Assembly (NCBI GenBank): GCA_030263535.1
Contig: SZPB01000013.1
Location: forward strand, 1-62,518
DNA length: 62,518 nucleotides
Reading direction: 5' to 3'
From: Cytophagia bacterium CHB2
Lineage (GTDB): Bacteria > Zhuqueibacterota > Zhuqueibacteria > Zhuqueibacterales > Zhuqueibacteraceae
Under the pieces are notes generated by a model. The model was not told the DNA's origin and did no database searches. It was given only the letters and a program-made list of their open reading frames with translations. The position numbers and the translations under genes were made by a program. Below, one piece after another: positions 7,945 to 17,855 of the stretch (position 1 is the first letter of the stretch; every line of letters starts with the position of its first letter).

Positions 7945-10239
7945 ATGCAAACCAAAGCACTTTATCAAGTTCCGGATCTACCGATAGCAGAGCGTGTCGC
8001 GGACTTGCTTTCGCGCATGACGCTTGAAGAAAAAGCTGCCCAAATGATTTGCGTTTGGCAGGATAAGAACCGGACACTCGTGGATGAGACAGGCAGATTT
8101 GATTTCGAAAAGGCCAGCTTCCATTATAAAGAGGGATATGGCTTGGGTCAGATTGGTCGCCTCAGCGATACCGCTGGCGGCATTAACGCCAGAGAGCAAG
8201 CCGAACTGTCCAACACGATTCAGAAATTTTTTATTGAAAACAGCCGCCTCGGCATACCGGTGGTTTTTCATGAAGAATGTTTGCACGGCCAGGCGGCGGT
8301 TGACAGCACAAGTTTTCCGCAGCCCATTGGGTTGGGCGCCACGTTCGATTCCGATCTGATTCGACGGCTGTATGAAATGACCGCGGAAGAAGTGCGCGTG
8401 CGCGGCGTGCATCAAGCGTTGACGCCGGTTCTGGATGTGGCGCGCGATCCGCGCTGGGGGCGCGTGGAGGAAACGTTCGGAGAAGATCCCTATCTCGTGG
8501 CGCGTTTGGGCGTTGCCGCGGTGCAAGGTTTTCAGGGTGACGGCGCGTTCAAAAACAGAAAAAGCATCATTGCAACGCTGAAACATTTCGCCGCGCACGG
8601 CCAGCCGGAATCCGGCACGAATTGCGCACCCGTGAATGTCTCCGAGCGCGTTCTGCGCGAAGTTTTTCTCTATCCTTTTAGAGAAGCCATTCAAAAAGGC
8701 GGCGCAATGAGCGTGATGGCATCGTACAATGAGATTGACGGTGTGCCCTCGCATGCCAACCAATGGCTCTTGCGAAAAGTTCTCCGTAAAGAGTGGGGCT
8801 TCAAAGGATTCGTGGTTTCCGATTATTACGCCATTCGCGAGCTTGAAATCCGGCCTGATTTTGGTCTCGGCAATCATGTTGCCAAAGACGGCAAGGAGGC
8901 GGCGCTGCTGGCTGCACGTGCCGGCGTGAATATCGAAATGCCCGAACCGGATTGCTATAAGCACCTGGTCGAGTTGGTGCGTGAACGCCGTTTGGAAGAA
9001 TCTGTTCTTGATGAACTCGTCGCCGCAGTACTGATTTACAAATTCAAGCTGGGGTTGTTCGAAGATCCCTATGTTGATCCTGCCGCCGCCGAACGCATTG
9101 TCGGTAGCAAGGCCAATCGCAAGCTGGCCTTGCAAGCCGCGCGCGAAACCATCACGCTGCTCAAGAACGATCACGGCGTCGCGCCGCTTGATCTCAAAAA
9201 GATCAAAACCCTTGCTGTTATTGGCCCCAATGCCGATCGCGAATTGCTCGGCGGATACAGCGGCAAGCCCAAGCAAGTTTCAACCGTGTTAAGCGGCATT
9301 CGCGAGCGCGCGGGCGCTGCCGCGCAGATTCTCTATCACGAAGGTTGCAAGATTACAATTGGCGGGTCATGGCATCAAGATGAAGTTGTGCCCAGCGATC
9401 CGGAGGAAGATCGCAAAAGCATCGCCGAAGCTGTGAAGGTTGCGCAACAAGCGGATGCCATTGTGCTGGCCATCGGCGGCAACGAACAAACCTCGCGCGA
9501 GGCCTGGGCGTTGAACCATCTCGGTGATCGCGCAGATTTGGAAATGGTTGGCCGGCAGGACGAGCTGGTGAATGCCATTGCCGCGCTCGGCAAGCCGGTC
9601 ATTGCCCTTCTCTTCAACGGTAGGCCGCTCTCCGTGCGCAATCTCGTTGAGAAAGTGCCGGTGATTTTTGAATGCTGGTATTTGGGTCAGGAAACCGGTC
9701 AGGCAGTGGCGGACGTGTTGTTCGGAGAGGTGAATCCCGGCGGCAAGCTGCCGATCACGATCCCGCGTTCGGTTGGACATATTCCGGCTTACTACAATTA
9801 CAAGCCCTCGGCGCGCCGCGGTTATCTCTTCGAATCTGTAGAGCCGTTGTTCGCTTTTGGCTTTGGACTCAGCTACACACAGTTTCGCTTCAGCCCACCG
9901 CGTTTGGATAAAACCGCAATTCGCCCGGAAGAATCGACCCGCGTGACCGTGGAGGTGACAAACGCGGGCAACCGGGCCGGCGATGAAGTTGTGCAGATGT
10001 ATATTCGCGACAAAGTCAGCTCCGTGACGCGCCCGGTGAAGGAACTGAAAGGATTCCAGCGGATCAGCCTGCAGCCGGGCGAGGCCAAGACCGTGGCGTT
10101 CGATATCACCCCGGAGCATCTGGCGTTTTACAATATCGATATGAATTATGTGGTGGAACCCGGCGATTTTGAAATCATGTTGGGGAATTCCTCGCGTGAT
10201 CAGGATTTGCAAAAAATTCTGCTCACGGTGGAGGGATAG
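7945..10239 (+). CDS. GH3 beta-xylosidase/beta-glucosidase, probably cytoplasmic
   Basis: At 764 residues with no signal peptide, this is likely intracellular. It has the complete GH3 layout: N-terminal barrel with KHFAAHG (K213-H214), nucleophile D293 in VVSDYYAI, the (alpha/beta)6 sandwich domain (ending near the RPLS and GEVNPGGKLP motifs), and the C-terminal fibronectin III-like domain (GDEVVQMYIRD). GH3 members remove terminal xylose or glucose from oligosaccharides. The upstream symporter ends 43 bases earlier, so the pair likely imports and cleaves xylo-oligosaccharides. Which sugar is preferred cannot be decided from sequence. No strong ribosome site precedes the ATG. Confidence 0.9.
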   Translation: MQTKALYQVPDLPIAERVADLLSRMTLEEKAAQMICVWQDKNRTLVDETGRFDFEKASFHYKEGYGLGQIGRLSDTAGGINAREQAELSNTIQKFFIENSRLGIPVVFHEECLHGQAAVDSTSFPQPIGLGATFDSDLIRRLYEMTAEEVRVRGVHQALTPVLDVARDPRWGRVEETFGEDPYLVARLGVAAVQGFQGDGAFKNRKSIIATLKHFAAHGQPESGTNCAPVNVSERVLREVFLYPFREAIQKGGAMSVMASYNEIDGVPSHANQWLLRKVLRKEWGFKGFVVSDYYAIRELEIRPDFGLGNHVAKDGKEAALLAARAGVNIEMPEPDCYKHLVELVRERRLEESVLDELVAAVLIYKFKLGLFEDPYVDPAAAERIVGSKANRKLALQAARETITLLKNDHGVAPLDLKKIKTLAVIGPNADRELLGGYSGKPKQVSTVLSGIRERAGAAAQILYHEGCKITIGGSWHQDEVVPSDPEEDRKSIAEAVKVAQQADAIVLAIGGNEQTSREAWALNHLGDRADLEMVGRQDELVNAIAALGKPVIALLFNGRPLSVRNLVEKVPVIFECWYLGQETGQAVADVLFGEVNPGGKLPITIPRSVGHIPAYYNYKPSARRGYLFESVEPLFAFGFGLSYTQFRFSPPRLDKTAIRPEESTRVTVEVTNAGNRAGDEVVQMYIRDKVSSVTRPVKELKGFQRISLQPGEAKTVAFDITPEHLAFYNIDMNYVVEPGDFEIMLGNSSRDQDLQKILLTVEG

Positions 10240-10268
10240 CGTCACGCAAGAACTTTTTTAGCGCCGCC

Positions 10269-10295
10269 CCGGGACGGTCGCAACGGCCGTCCCGG
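10269..10295. terminator. GC-rich hairpin after the GH3 gene
   Basis: A perfect 9-bp stem CCGGGACGG/CCGTCCCGG with a 9-base loop lies 30 bases after the GH3 stop and is followed by a short T-rich run. It is either a terminator or a repetitive palindrome; the weak T-tract leaves this open. Confidence 0.45.
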
Positions 10296-10457
10296 TTGTT
10301 CTTCGCCGTTACTGTGCGTGTTCGTATTAACGCCTTCAGGTGTTCAAAGTTTGACAAAGAGCAAGTGACATCATCGGTTTTGGTGTTCTTAAGGATGCGA
10401 AATGAACAGGACGAAACCTCCCACGAGTTTTTGTTTGCATTCAATCAAGGAAGAACA

Positions 10458-13088
10458 ATGCGAGCACTTGTTTTCAGCCTGTTATTGAGTTGTCACCTCC
10501 TCGATGCGCAAGAAATGAACAACCAACTTGAGTACCTTGATCACACGCTGCCCATGGCAAGGCGTGTCGATGATTTGATCTCCCGCATGACGCTGGAGGA
10601 AAAGATTTCGCAAATGGGGCACAGCGCCCAGGCCATTCCGAGGTTGCAGATACCCGAATACAATTGGTGGAATGAATGCTTGCATGGCGTGGCGCGCGCG
10701 GGCACGGCCACGGTGTTTCCGCAAGCCATTGCGCTGGCCGCAACCTGGAATACGGACTTGATGCGCCATATCGCCGAAGTGACTTCGACGGAAGCGCGCG
10801 CCAAACATCATGAATATGCGCGGCAGGGTGATCGCGATATTTACAAAGGATTGACGTTTTGGAGTCCGAATATCAACATCTTTCGCGATCCGCGCTGGGG
10901 CCGCGGCCAGGAGACGTACGGTGAAGATCCTTATCTCACCAGCCGCATGGGCGTGGCGTTTGTGAAGGGTTTGCAGGGCGATGATCCCAAATATTTCAAA
11001 GTCATCGCAACGCCGAAACACTATGCCGTGCACAGCGGCCCGGAGCCGGAGCGCCACGCCTTTGACGCCGTTACCAACAACCGCGATCTTTACGACACCT
11101 ATCTGCCTGCTTTCGAAGCCTGCATCAAAGAAGCAGGCGCTTTTTCCGTGATGTGCGCCTACAATCGTTACATGGGCGAAGCGTGTTGCGGCTCGCCGCG
11201 CTTGTTGCAGAAGATCTTGCGCGCAGATTGGGGCTTTCAGGGCTATGTGGTCTCGGATTGCGGCGCGATTGCCGATATTTTTGAATATCACAAAATTTCA
11301 AAAACCGGCGCAGAAGCTGCGGCGCTCGCGGTGAAATCCGGCACAGATTTGAATTGTGGCAGCGTCTATCAATCGGCCCTGCTCGAGGCCGTTCAACAAA
11401 AACTGTTGCCGGAAGAAGAGATCAATACTGCGGTGCGACGTCTGTTTACGGCGCGCTTCAAGCTGGGCATGTTCGATCCGCCGGAATTGGTCAAGTATGC
11501 CAGCATACCATTCGAGGTGAATGACTCCCCGGAGCATCGCCAACTTTCGTTGCGCGCGGCGCAGGAGTCCATCGTCCTGCTCAAGAACGAGAACAATCTT
11601 CTGCCTCTCAAAAAGGATTTGAAACGGATTGCCGTCATCGGGCCAACGGCGAATTCCTATTTGATGCTGCTCGGAAATTATCACGGCACGCCTTCACGAT
11701 ATGTCACGCCTCTGCGCGGCATTCAGAACAAAGCCGGGCGCACCACCGAGGTGGTTTATGCCAACGGCTGTGATCTGATTGAAGAAGACAAGATCATCCA
11801 CAATCTGTCTTCGGAGAACTTGAGCGCCGGAGGCAACCCCGGATTGCAGGCGGAATACTTTCGCAGCACAAACCTGGAAGGTGAACCGTTCTTCACAAAA
11901 ATCGATCCCATTGACAATGCTAACTGGATCTACGGCACGCGTCTTCCCAATCTCAGAAAAGAACCGAAATTCTCTATCCGCTGGAGCGGCATGTTCACCG
12001 CGCCGGAAACCGGAGATTACAAATTTACCATCGCGGGTGATGACGGCTATCGTCTGTTCCTCGACGGAAAGGCCATCATCGAAAATTGGACCGAACACGA
12101 CGCGGCGGCCTCGAAAAGCAATCGCCTGTCTCTGGAAAAAGGCAAAGCGTATCCGCTGAGATTGGAATTTTTTCACAACTCCGGCCGCCCGCAGTTGTTC
12201 GTGCAATGGGAGTTGTTGAACTTCGATTATTTCAATCAAGCGATCGAACTGGCTAAGCGCGCGGAGGTGGTTATTTTTGCCGGCGGGATCACCGCGCAGT
12301 TGGAGGGCGAGGAAATGCGGGTGGATTACGAAGGTTTTCGCGGCGGCGATCGCACGAGCCTTGACTTGCCCAAAGTGCAGGAACGTTTGCTCAATGCTCT
12401 ACATGCCACCGGCACGCCGGTTGTCCTTGTGCTCAGCAGCGGCAGCGCGCTGGCTGTGAATTGGGCCAACGAAAACATTCCGGCCATCATTCAGCTTTGG
12501 TATCCGGGGCAGGAGGGCGGAACCGCGCTGGCTGACGTACTTTTCGGAGATTATAATCCTGCCGGCAGATTGCCGGTGACGTTCTACAAATCCGTTGAGC
12601 AACTGCCGCCCTTTGCAGATTACAATATGAAGGGCCGCACCTACCGGTATTTTGAAGGCGAGCCGCTGTTTCCATTTGGATACGGCTTGAGTTATACGAA
12701 ATTCGAATATCGCAATCTCTCGCTTCCTGATGAAATCAAAGCTGGAGAGGAGACAAAAGTTTCTGTCGAAGTGCATAACACGGGAATGCGGGCGGGCGAT
12801 GAAGTGGTCCAACTTTATGTCAAAAATTTGACCGCCTCCGCGCCCGTGCCGTTGCGTGCATTGCAGGGCTTCAAACGCATTCATTTAAAGCCGGGCGAAA
12901 CGCAGGTTGTCGCGTTTGTTTTGCAGCCGAGGCAACTCGCGCGCATCGATGAGAAGAATCAATTTGTAGTTGAACCAGGCGGGTTTGAAATAGCCGTGGG
13001 TAGCGTACTTCCGGGGACGGCAGCCGCAACGACCGGAACTCTTACAAAAGAAATAAGAATTACCGGCGAAAGCTACTTGGTGAACTGA
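10458..13088 (+). CDS. GH3 beta-xylosidase with PA14 domain, exported
   Basis: I chose the ATG at 10458 because AAGGAAG lies just upstream and the protein then begins with a signal peptide (ALVFSLLLSCHLLDAQ); the frame is open further upstream without support. Of 876 residues, the GH3 barrel holds KHYAVHSGPEP and nucleophile D267 in VVSDCGAI. A PA14 domain (~460-590: LQAEYF, DDGYRLFLDG, VQWEL) is inserted in the C-domain, and a fibronectin III-like tail ends it. PA14-GH3 proteins trim beta-linked sugars in the periplasm or at the surface. HSGPEP resembles xylosidase-type GH3s. Its 3' end overlaps the convergent lacI-type gene by 16 bases. Confidence 0.9.
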   Translation: MRALVFSLLLSCHLLDAQEMNNQLEYLDHTLPMARRVDDLISRMTLEEKISQMGHSAQAIPRLQIPEYNWWNECLHGVARAGTATVFPQAIALAATWNTDLMRHIAEVTSTEARAKHHEYARQGDRDIYKGLTFWSPNINIFRDPRWGRGQETYGEDPYLTSRMGVAFVKGLQGDDPKYFKVIATPKHYAVHSGPEPERHAFDAVTNNRDLYDTYLPAFEACIKEAGAFSVMCAYNRYMGEACCGSPRLLQKILRADWGFQGYVVSDCGAIADIFEYHKISKTGAEAAALAVKSGTDLNCGSVYQSALLEAVQQKLLPEEEINTAVRRLFTARFKLGMFDPPELVKYASIPFEVNDSPEHRQLSLRAAQESIVLLKNENNLLPLKKDLKRIAVIGPTANSYLMLLGNYHGTPSRYVTPLRGIQNKAGRTTEVVYANGCDLIEEDKIIHNLSSENLSAGGNPGLQAEYFRSTNLEGEPFFTKIDPIDNANWIYGTRLPNLRKEPKFSIRWSGMFTAPETGDYKFTIAGDDGYRLFLDGKAIIENWTEHDAAASKSNRLSLEKGKAYPLRLEFFHNSGRPQLFVQWELLNFDYFNQAIELAKRAEVVIFAGGITAQLEGEEMRVDYEGFRGGDRTSLDLPKVQERLLNALHATGTPVVLVLSSGSALAVNWANENIPAIIQLWYPGQEGGTALADVLFGDYNPAGRLPVTFYKSVEQLPPFADYNMKGRTYRYFEGEPLFPFGYGLSYTKFEYRNLSLPDEIKAGEETKVSVEVHNTGMRAGDEVVQLYVKNLTASAPVPLRALQGFKRIHLKPGETQVVAFVLQPRQLARIDEKNQFVVEPGGFEIAVGSVLPGTAAATTGTLTKEIRITGESYLVN

Positions 13089-14122
13089 AGCTCGGGCTTC
13101 AAAACTTTTGTGGATTCTCGCACAATAAATTCCGTGTCCAAGACCACACGTTTAGGCGGCAGCAGCGTCGGCGATTCAATGTTTTCGATCAATATTTCCG
13201 CAGCTTTTTTGCCGATCTCATGCTGCGGCGCGCGAATGGTGGTCAGCGGTACCGGATAAATTTTAGCGTAATAAATGTCATCGTTGCCGATGATGGAAAT
13301 ATCCTCGGGCACGCGCAGTTTCAGTTCTTTCAAGGCTGTCAAAACCGCCAGCGCCTGCAAATCATTGAAGCAAACTATGGCGGTCGGATAGGTGTCGCGG
13401 CTTCTGCACTTGAAATAGTCCAGCGTTCTTGCAAAACTTTCTTCATAGTTCGAACCGACGGACACGATCATATCTTTGTGAAACGCCAGCGTGCTTTCGC
13501 TGAACGCATGCCGGAAACCCTCGATACGTTCCTGAGTGTGAGAGGAGTTGGGTGGGCCGGCAAAATGGACGATCTTGGTGTGGCCGCTGTCGATCAAGTA
13601 GGTCACGGCCCGTTTGATTGCTTTGGTATTGTCAATCGCGACGACGTTCGCCTGTATGCCTTTAACGTCTTCCAAAAGCACAAACGGGTAGTTGATCATT
13701 CTTAATTTGAACAGATGCTCGATTTCTGCCCGCCCCTCAACCGTGGGGGCGATGATGGCGCCCTTGATGTCTTTCGTCGAAAAAAGATGTGACAGCTCTT
13801 TCTCACGCTCGTGGTCGCTTTCGGAACTGGCAACAATAACCGAGTAACCCTTGCTGTTTGCATATTCCCGCGCGCCGGTTGCAATGGAAGCATAAAACGG
13901 ATAATTCAAATCCTTGATGATAACGCCGATACTTTTGTCTTGGCTGGTTTTTTTAAGATTTCGAGCAACGCCTTTGGGCCGGAAATTGAGTTCCTTCATG
14001 ACCTTCAATATGTGATCGCGAGTTTCTGGCTTGACCGAATTTTTTGAGTTGATAACCGCAGAAACTGTTCCTTTGGAATAGTTCGCGCGTTTTGCAACCT
14101 CTGCAATTGTGACTTTTCTCAT
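13073..14122 (-). CDS. LacI-family transcriptional regulator
   Basis: I place the start at 14122 (GGAGAA 6 bases upstream; protein begins MRKVTIAEVAKRANYSKGTV), although the frame extends to 14194. The 349 residues hold a LacI helix-turn-helix plus hinge helix in the first ~60 and a periplasmic-binding-protein-like sensor domain (NVVAIDNTKA, SGHTKIVHFAGP, GNDDIYYAKI, TTIRAP). LacI proteins bind palindromic operators and release them, or bind, on a sugar ligand. Located among xylan genes and divergent from GH115, it probably controls this block. Ligand unknown. Confidence 0.92.
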   Translation of the reverse strand: MRKVTIAEVAKRANYSKGTVSAVINSKNSVKPETRDHILKVMKELNFRPKGVARNLKKTSQDKSIGVIIKDLNYPFYASIATGAREYANSKGYSVIVASSESDHEREKELSHLFSTKDIKGAIIAPTVEGRAEIEHLFKLRMINYPFVLLEDVKGIQANVVAIDNTKAIKRAVTYLIDSGHTKIVHFAGPPNSSHTQERIEGFRHAFSESTLAFHKDMIVSVGSNYEESFARTLDYFKCRSRDTYPTAIVCFNDLQALAVLTALKELKLRVPEDISIIGNDDIYYAKIYPVPLTTIRAPQHEIGKKAAEILIENIESPTLLPPKRVVLDTEFIVRESTKVLKPELQFTK

Positions 14123-14160
14123 ACTGTTCTCCGATTCGGTTGCAGGGAAAACAAGGTCTT

Positions 14161-14172
14161 TGAAACGGTTCA
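14161..14172. promoter_or_regulatory. Candidate LacI-type operator
   Basis: TGAAACGGTTCA has central CG and 10 of 12 symmetric positions, the usual LacI-operator form. It lies 38 bases ahead of the regulator's start in the space shared with GH115, consistent with autoregulation. A related half-site, TTGAACCGAA, occurs at 14218-14227. Confidence 0.45.
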
Positions 14173-14291
14173 TTTTTACAGAAGCAAGATACAAAATTTT
14201 TAGTTATAAACCAACGATTGAACCGAATACAGCTCTACTTTTTTGTGTAATTCGAAAAACTTCATGCCCACAATCAGCCTGAGGTAATGCC

Positions 14292-17276
14292 ATGCGAAAG
14301 GTGAGTATTGGTTGTACGATCCCTTTTTGTTTGATATTTTTAGCCACTGAACACGTGTGCTCCTCTGGTTTGACCGATGCAGAGCCGCCTAGAGACAGCC
14401 CGGTTGCGGCATTTTCAAATGAAGTAAACTCCTACATCTTAACCAAGAACGAGAAGGGCGCCTTTGCCCTTTCCTCCTCCGGCCGGTCGGCGCCATTACA
14501 CATCAGCTCGCAGGATTTCCCCGGCGTGCTGCGTGTGCTGAAACACTTGCAGAGCGACATTGCCCGCGTCACGAATGCCTCGCCCGACATCGCGATGGAT
14601 AAACTTCCCGCTGCTAAGGAAATCGTGTTGGTTGGCACTTTGGGCAAAAACCCGGTGATCGACAAACTCGTGCAGCAGAAAAAGCTTGACGTGAACGGCA
14701 TCGCGGGGAAGTGGGAAACTTTTCTTATTCAGGTTATTGAAAAGCCGCTGCCCAACATTGATCGTGTCTTGATCATTGCGGGCAGCGACAAGCGCGGCAC
14801 CATCTTCGGCATGTATGATCTTGCCGCGCAAATCGGCGTTTCGCCGTGGTACTATTGGGCCGATGTGCCGGTGAAGAAAAAGTCCGAAATTTATATCAAA
14901 CCCGGCCGGCACACGCTCGGCGAGCCGGCAGTGAAGTATCGCGGCATCTTCATCAATGATGAAAATCCGGCACTGCTGGGTTGGGTTAATAAAACCTTCG
15001 GCGGGTTCAATCATCAATTTTATGAAAAAGTTTTTGAATTGATCTTGCGCATGAAGGGAAATTTTCTCTGGCCGGCGATGTGGGGAAAAGCATTTTATGA
15101 TGACGATTCGCTCAACGCGCCGCTGGCCGACGAGTATGGCGTGGTGATCAGCACTTCGCACCACGAGCCGATGATGCGCGCGCATGTGGAATGGCAGCGC
15201 TACGGTTCCGGGCCGTGGAATTATGAAAAGAATGAAGCCAAATTGCGCGAGTTTTGGACGCAGGGCATCAAGCGCATGCGCAATTATGAAAGCATTGTGA
15301 CTCTCGCGATGCGCGGCGACGGCGACGAGCCGATGACGGAAGAAGCGAATATCGGATTGCTGCAGAGAATCGTTAAAGATCAGCGTGAAATTCTTGGGCA
15401 AGTAACGGGCAAAGAAGTAACGAGCATTCCGCAAGTTTGGGCGCTTTACAAAGAAGTGCAGGACTATTATGATCACGGCATGCGTGTGCCGGATGACGTG
15501 ACGCTGTTGTTGTGCGATGATAATTGGGGCAACATTCGCAAGCTTCCCCAGCGCGATGAAAAGCCGCGGCCCGGCGGTTACGGAATCTATTATCATTATG
15601 ATTACGTCGGCGGTCCGCGAAATTACAAATGGCTCAACACCAATCAAATTTCGCGTGTGTGGGAGCAAATGCATCTGGCATATCGTTATGGCGCTGATCG
15701 CATTTGGATTGTAAATGTCGGCGACATCAAGCCGATGGAGTTTCCCATCGAGTTTTTTTTGGATTACGCCTGGAATCCGGAACAATGGCCGGCTGAGCGT
15801 CTGCCGGAGTACACCCGACTCTGGGCAGAACGGCAATTCGGGCCGGAACATGCGAACGATATTGCCGATATTTTGACGCAATACACTAGATTCAATTCAC
15901 GCCGGAAGCCCGAACTGCTCGCGCCAGACACTTACAGTCTGGTCAACTATCGCGAAGCAGAAACCGTCGTGGCTGAATACAACGAGCTGTCTGCGCGCGC
16001 CCGGCGCATCAGTGATTCCTTGCCAGCGAAATACAAAGATGCTTTCTATCAACTCGTCTTGCACCCTGTTGAAGCCTGCGCGAATTTGAATGAGCTTTAT
16101 GTCACGGTTGGCAAAAATCGCTTGTATGCACAACAAGGACGGGTGGCCGCCAATACGCTGGCGCAAAAAGCCAGAGAATTGTTCAAACGTGACGCTGAGA
16201 TCACCCATTACTACAACAATGTGATGGCCGACGGCAAGTGGTCGCACATGATGGATCAGACGCACATCGGCTACACTTACTGGCAGCAGCCAGACAGCAA
16301 TTCCATGCCCGCCGTCAAAGAGAGCGTCATTCCAGCCGCCGCAGAAATGGGCGTTGCCATCGAAGGTTCGGCACAATGGTGGCCGAATGAAAAACGCGAA
16401 GCCGTTCTGCCGGAGTTCGATCCCTATCACCAGCAAAATTATTATATCGAAATCTTCAATCGCGGGCAAACGTCTTTTGAGTATTCAGTGCAAGCCGGAG
16501 AACCGTGGGTTAAAGTTGAACCCGCAAAGGGAAATATCGAAACAGAAAAGCGTTTGTGGATCAGCATTGATTGGAAAAACGTTCCAATTGGCAAACAGCG
16601 CGTTCCGATTACGCTTGCTGGCCCCAACAATCGCCGCGTTGTTGTGCAAGTCGTCATCAATAATCCTTCGGCTCCGAAACGCGATGAGATTGCCGGCTTT
16701 GTTGAGAGCAATGGTTATGTTTCAATCGAAGCGGAGCATTACACGCGCAATGTAGCGCAGGCGTCCTCGCCTGCATCTGCAGACAAGATGTCTGCGCTAC
16801 GGTGGCAGCGCATTCCGGATTTGGGGCGCACGCTCTCGGCGATGACGCCGGTGCCGGTCACCGCACCGCCACAAACGCCCGGCGGCGACAGCCCGCGCTT
16901 GGAATATCAAATTTATTTCTTCAACAAAGGCGAGGTGAAGGTCAAAGCGTACCTGTCGCCAACGCTGAATTTCCACAACAATCAAGGTTTGCGCTACGCG
17001 ATATCGTTTGACGATGAAGCGCCGCAGAGTGTCAACATGCACGCGAACAAAAATTTTCAAGACTGGGAAGAATCCGTGCGCAACAACGTCACGATTGAAG
17101 CATCGAAGCACGTGATCAATGCGCCGGGGAAACATGTTTTGAAATTTTGGATGGTTGATCCCGGCGTCGTTCTGCAAAAACTGGTCATCGAAACCGGTGA
17201 AGTCAGGCCCAGCTATTTGGGACCTCCAGAGAGTTATCAACGGCTTGGAACAGATGGCTCGGAGGGGTTGCAATAG
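14292..17276 (+). CDS. Xylan alpha-1,2-glucuronidase, GH115
   Basis: GAGG precedes the ATG. The 994-residue protein has an N-terminal signal-like segment (FCLIFLATEHVCSS) and the GH115 core: GTIFGMYDLAAQIGVSPWYYWAD, KYRGIFINDE, RMKGNFLWPAMWGKAF, STSHHEPM, RGDGDEPM and LCDDNWGN. GH115 enzymes release (4-O-methyl-)glucuronate from internal or terminal xylose units of xylan. The C-terminal region (~790-990) is the usual beta domain with IEAEHY and RWQRIPDLGRTLSAM. A 49-bp palindrome (16752-16800) inserts about 16 residues between these two motifs. Its product may feed both UxuA and the methyl-transfer module. Confidence 0.93.
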   Translation: MRKVSIGCTIPFCLIFLATEHVCSSGLTDAEPPRDSPVAAFSNEVNSYILTKNEKGAFALSSSGRSAPLHISSQDFPGVLRVLKHLQSDIARVTNASPDIAMDKLPAAKEIVLVGTLGKNPVIDKLVQQKKLDVNGIAGKWETFLIQVIEKPLPNIDRVLIIAGSDKRGTIFGMYDLAAQIGVSPWYYWADVPVKKKSEIYIKPGRHTLGEPAVKYRGIFINDENPALLGWVNKTFGGFNHQFYEKVFELILRMKGNFLWPAMWGKAFYDDDSLNAPLADEYGVVISTSHHEPMMRAHVEWQRYGSGPWNYEKNEAKLREFWTQGIKRMRNYESIVTLAMRGDGDEPMTEEANIGLLQRIVKDQREILGQVTGKEVTSIPQVWALYKEVQDYYDHGMRVPDDVTLLLCDDNWGNIRKLPQRDEKPRPGGYGIYYHYDYVGGPRNYKWLNTNQISRVWEQMHLAYRYGADRIWIVNVGDIKPMEFPIEFFLDYAWNPEQWPAERLPEYTRLWAERQFGPEHANDIADILTQYTRFNSRRKPELLAPDTYSLVNYREAETVVAEYNELSARARRISDSLPAKYKDAFYQLVLHPVEACANLNELYVTVGKNRLYAQQGRVAANTLAQKARELFKRDAEITHYYNNVMADGKWSHMMDQTHIGYTYWQQPDSNSMPAVKESVIPAAAEMGVAIEGSAQWWPNEKREAVLPEFDPYHQQNYYIEIFNRGQTSFEYSVQAGEPWVKVEPAKGNIETEKRLWISIDWKNVPIGKQRVPITLAGPNNRRVVVQVVINNPSAPKRDEIAGFVESNGYVSIEAEHYTRNVAQASSPASADKMSALRWQRIPDLGRTLSAMTPVPVTAPPQTPGGDSPRLEYQIYFFNKGEVKVKAYLSPTLNFHNNQGLRYAISFDDEAPQSVNMHANKNFQDWEESVRNNVTIEASKHVINAPGKHVLKFWMVDPGVVLQKLVIETGEVRPSYLGPPESYQRLGTDGSEGLQ
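16752..16800. repeat. In-frame GTAG...CTAC palindromic element inside GH115
   Basis: The ends GTAGCGCAG and CTGCGCTAC are inverted. Inside lie two hairpins, GCAGGCG-TCCT-CGCCTGC and GCAGACA-AGA-TGTCTGC, giving a cruciform. It encodes a short Ala/Ser-rich loop between conserved GH115 motifs and keeps the frame open. Confidence 0.7.
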
Positions 17277-17361
17277 TTCTTTTAGCGCGCGCACTATTTT
17301 AAAAACAGAAAAAGGGAAATTCTATAAGACGATGAAGACAACTAAAACTGGATGATGACAC

Positions 17362-17853
17362 GTGCATATATCACTCACGAATTTTGCTTACATTATCGGC
17401 CGGTGGGAGGGAAGTGGCCGTGCGGAGTATCCGACCATCGTTCCTCGCGATTATCGCGAAGAACTCGTTTTTGCAGTGAACGGCAAGGATACCACGATTC
17501 ATTTTGAACAACGCACCTGGATCAAATCTGCGGATGAGCGCAATGGTGAGCCGCTGTTCTGGGAATCTGGTTTCCTGCTTGACAAGGGCGAGGGATTATT
17601 CGAAATGGTCAGCGCACAAAAAAGCGGACGAGTAGAAATTCTGCGAGGCGGCGCGCAAAAAACGGATGAAACGATAATCAAACTTGACCTGGCCAGCGTT
17701 GCGATTCTCAATGATGATCGCATGATCCGAGCGGGCCGGATGCTCCATTTCCATGGAGAGACTTTGGAGTATGAGTTATGGATGAGTACGACCAAGAACA
17801 TCGCCTACCAAAGGCATCTGGTCGCGCGACTGACACATAAAGGAAGACCGTAA
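17362..17853 (+). CDS. Nitrobindin-like (FABP/THAP4 heme-binding-like) protein
   Basis: The 163-residue protein has a GTG start (a stop lies two codons upstream in frame). It begins with an FAYIIGRWEGSGRAEYP motif typical of the nitrobindin/DUF1794 beta-barrel (GxWxGxG), followed by a lipocalin-like strand pattern ending HLVARLTHKG. Some relatives bind heme through a C-terminal His; here H157 in RHLVA is a possible ligand. The gene abuts an esterase (2 bases). Its role in a xylan operon is unknown; it could act in redox sensing or be a hitch-hiker. Confidence 0.7.
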   Translation: MHISLTNFAYIIGRWEGSGRAEYPTIVPRDYREELVFAVNGKDTTIHFEQRTWIKSADERNGEPLFWESGFLLDKGEGLFEMVSAQKSGRVEILRGGAQKTDETIIKLDLASVAILNDDRMIRAGRMLHFHGETLEYELWMSTTKNIAYQRHLVARLTHKGRP

Positions 17854-17855
17854 TA

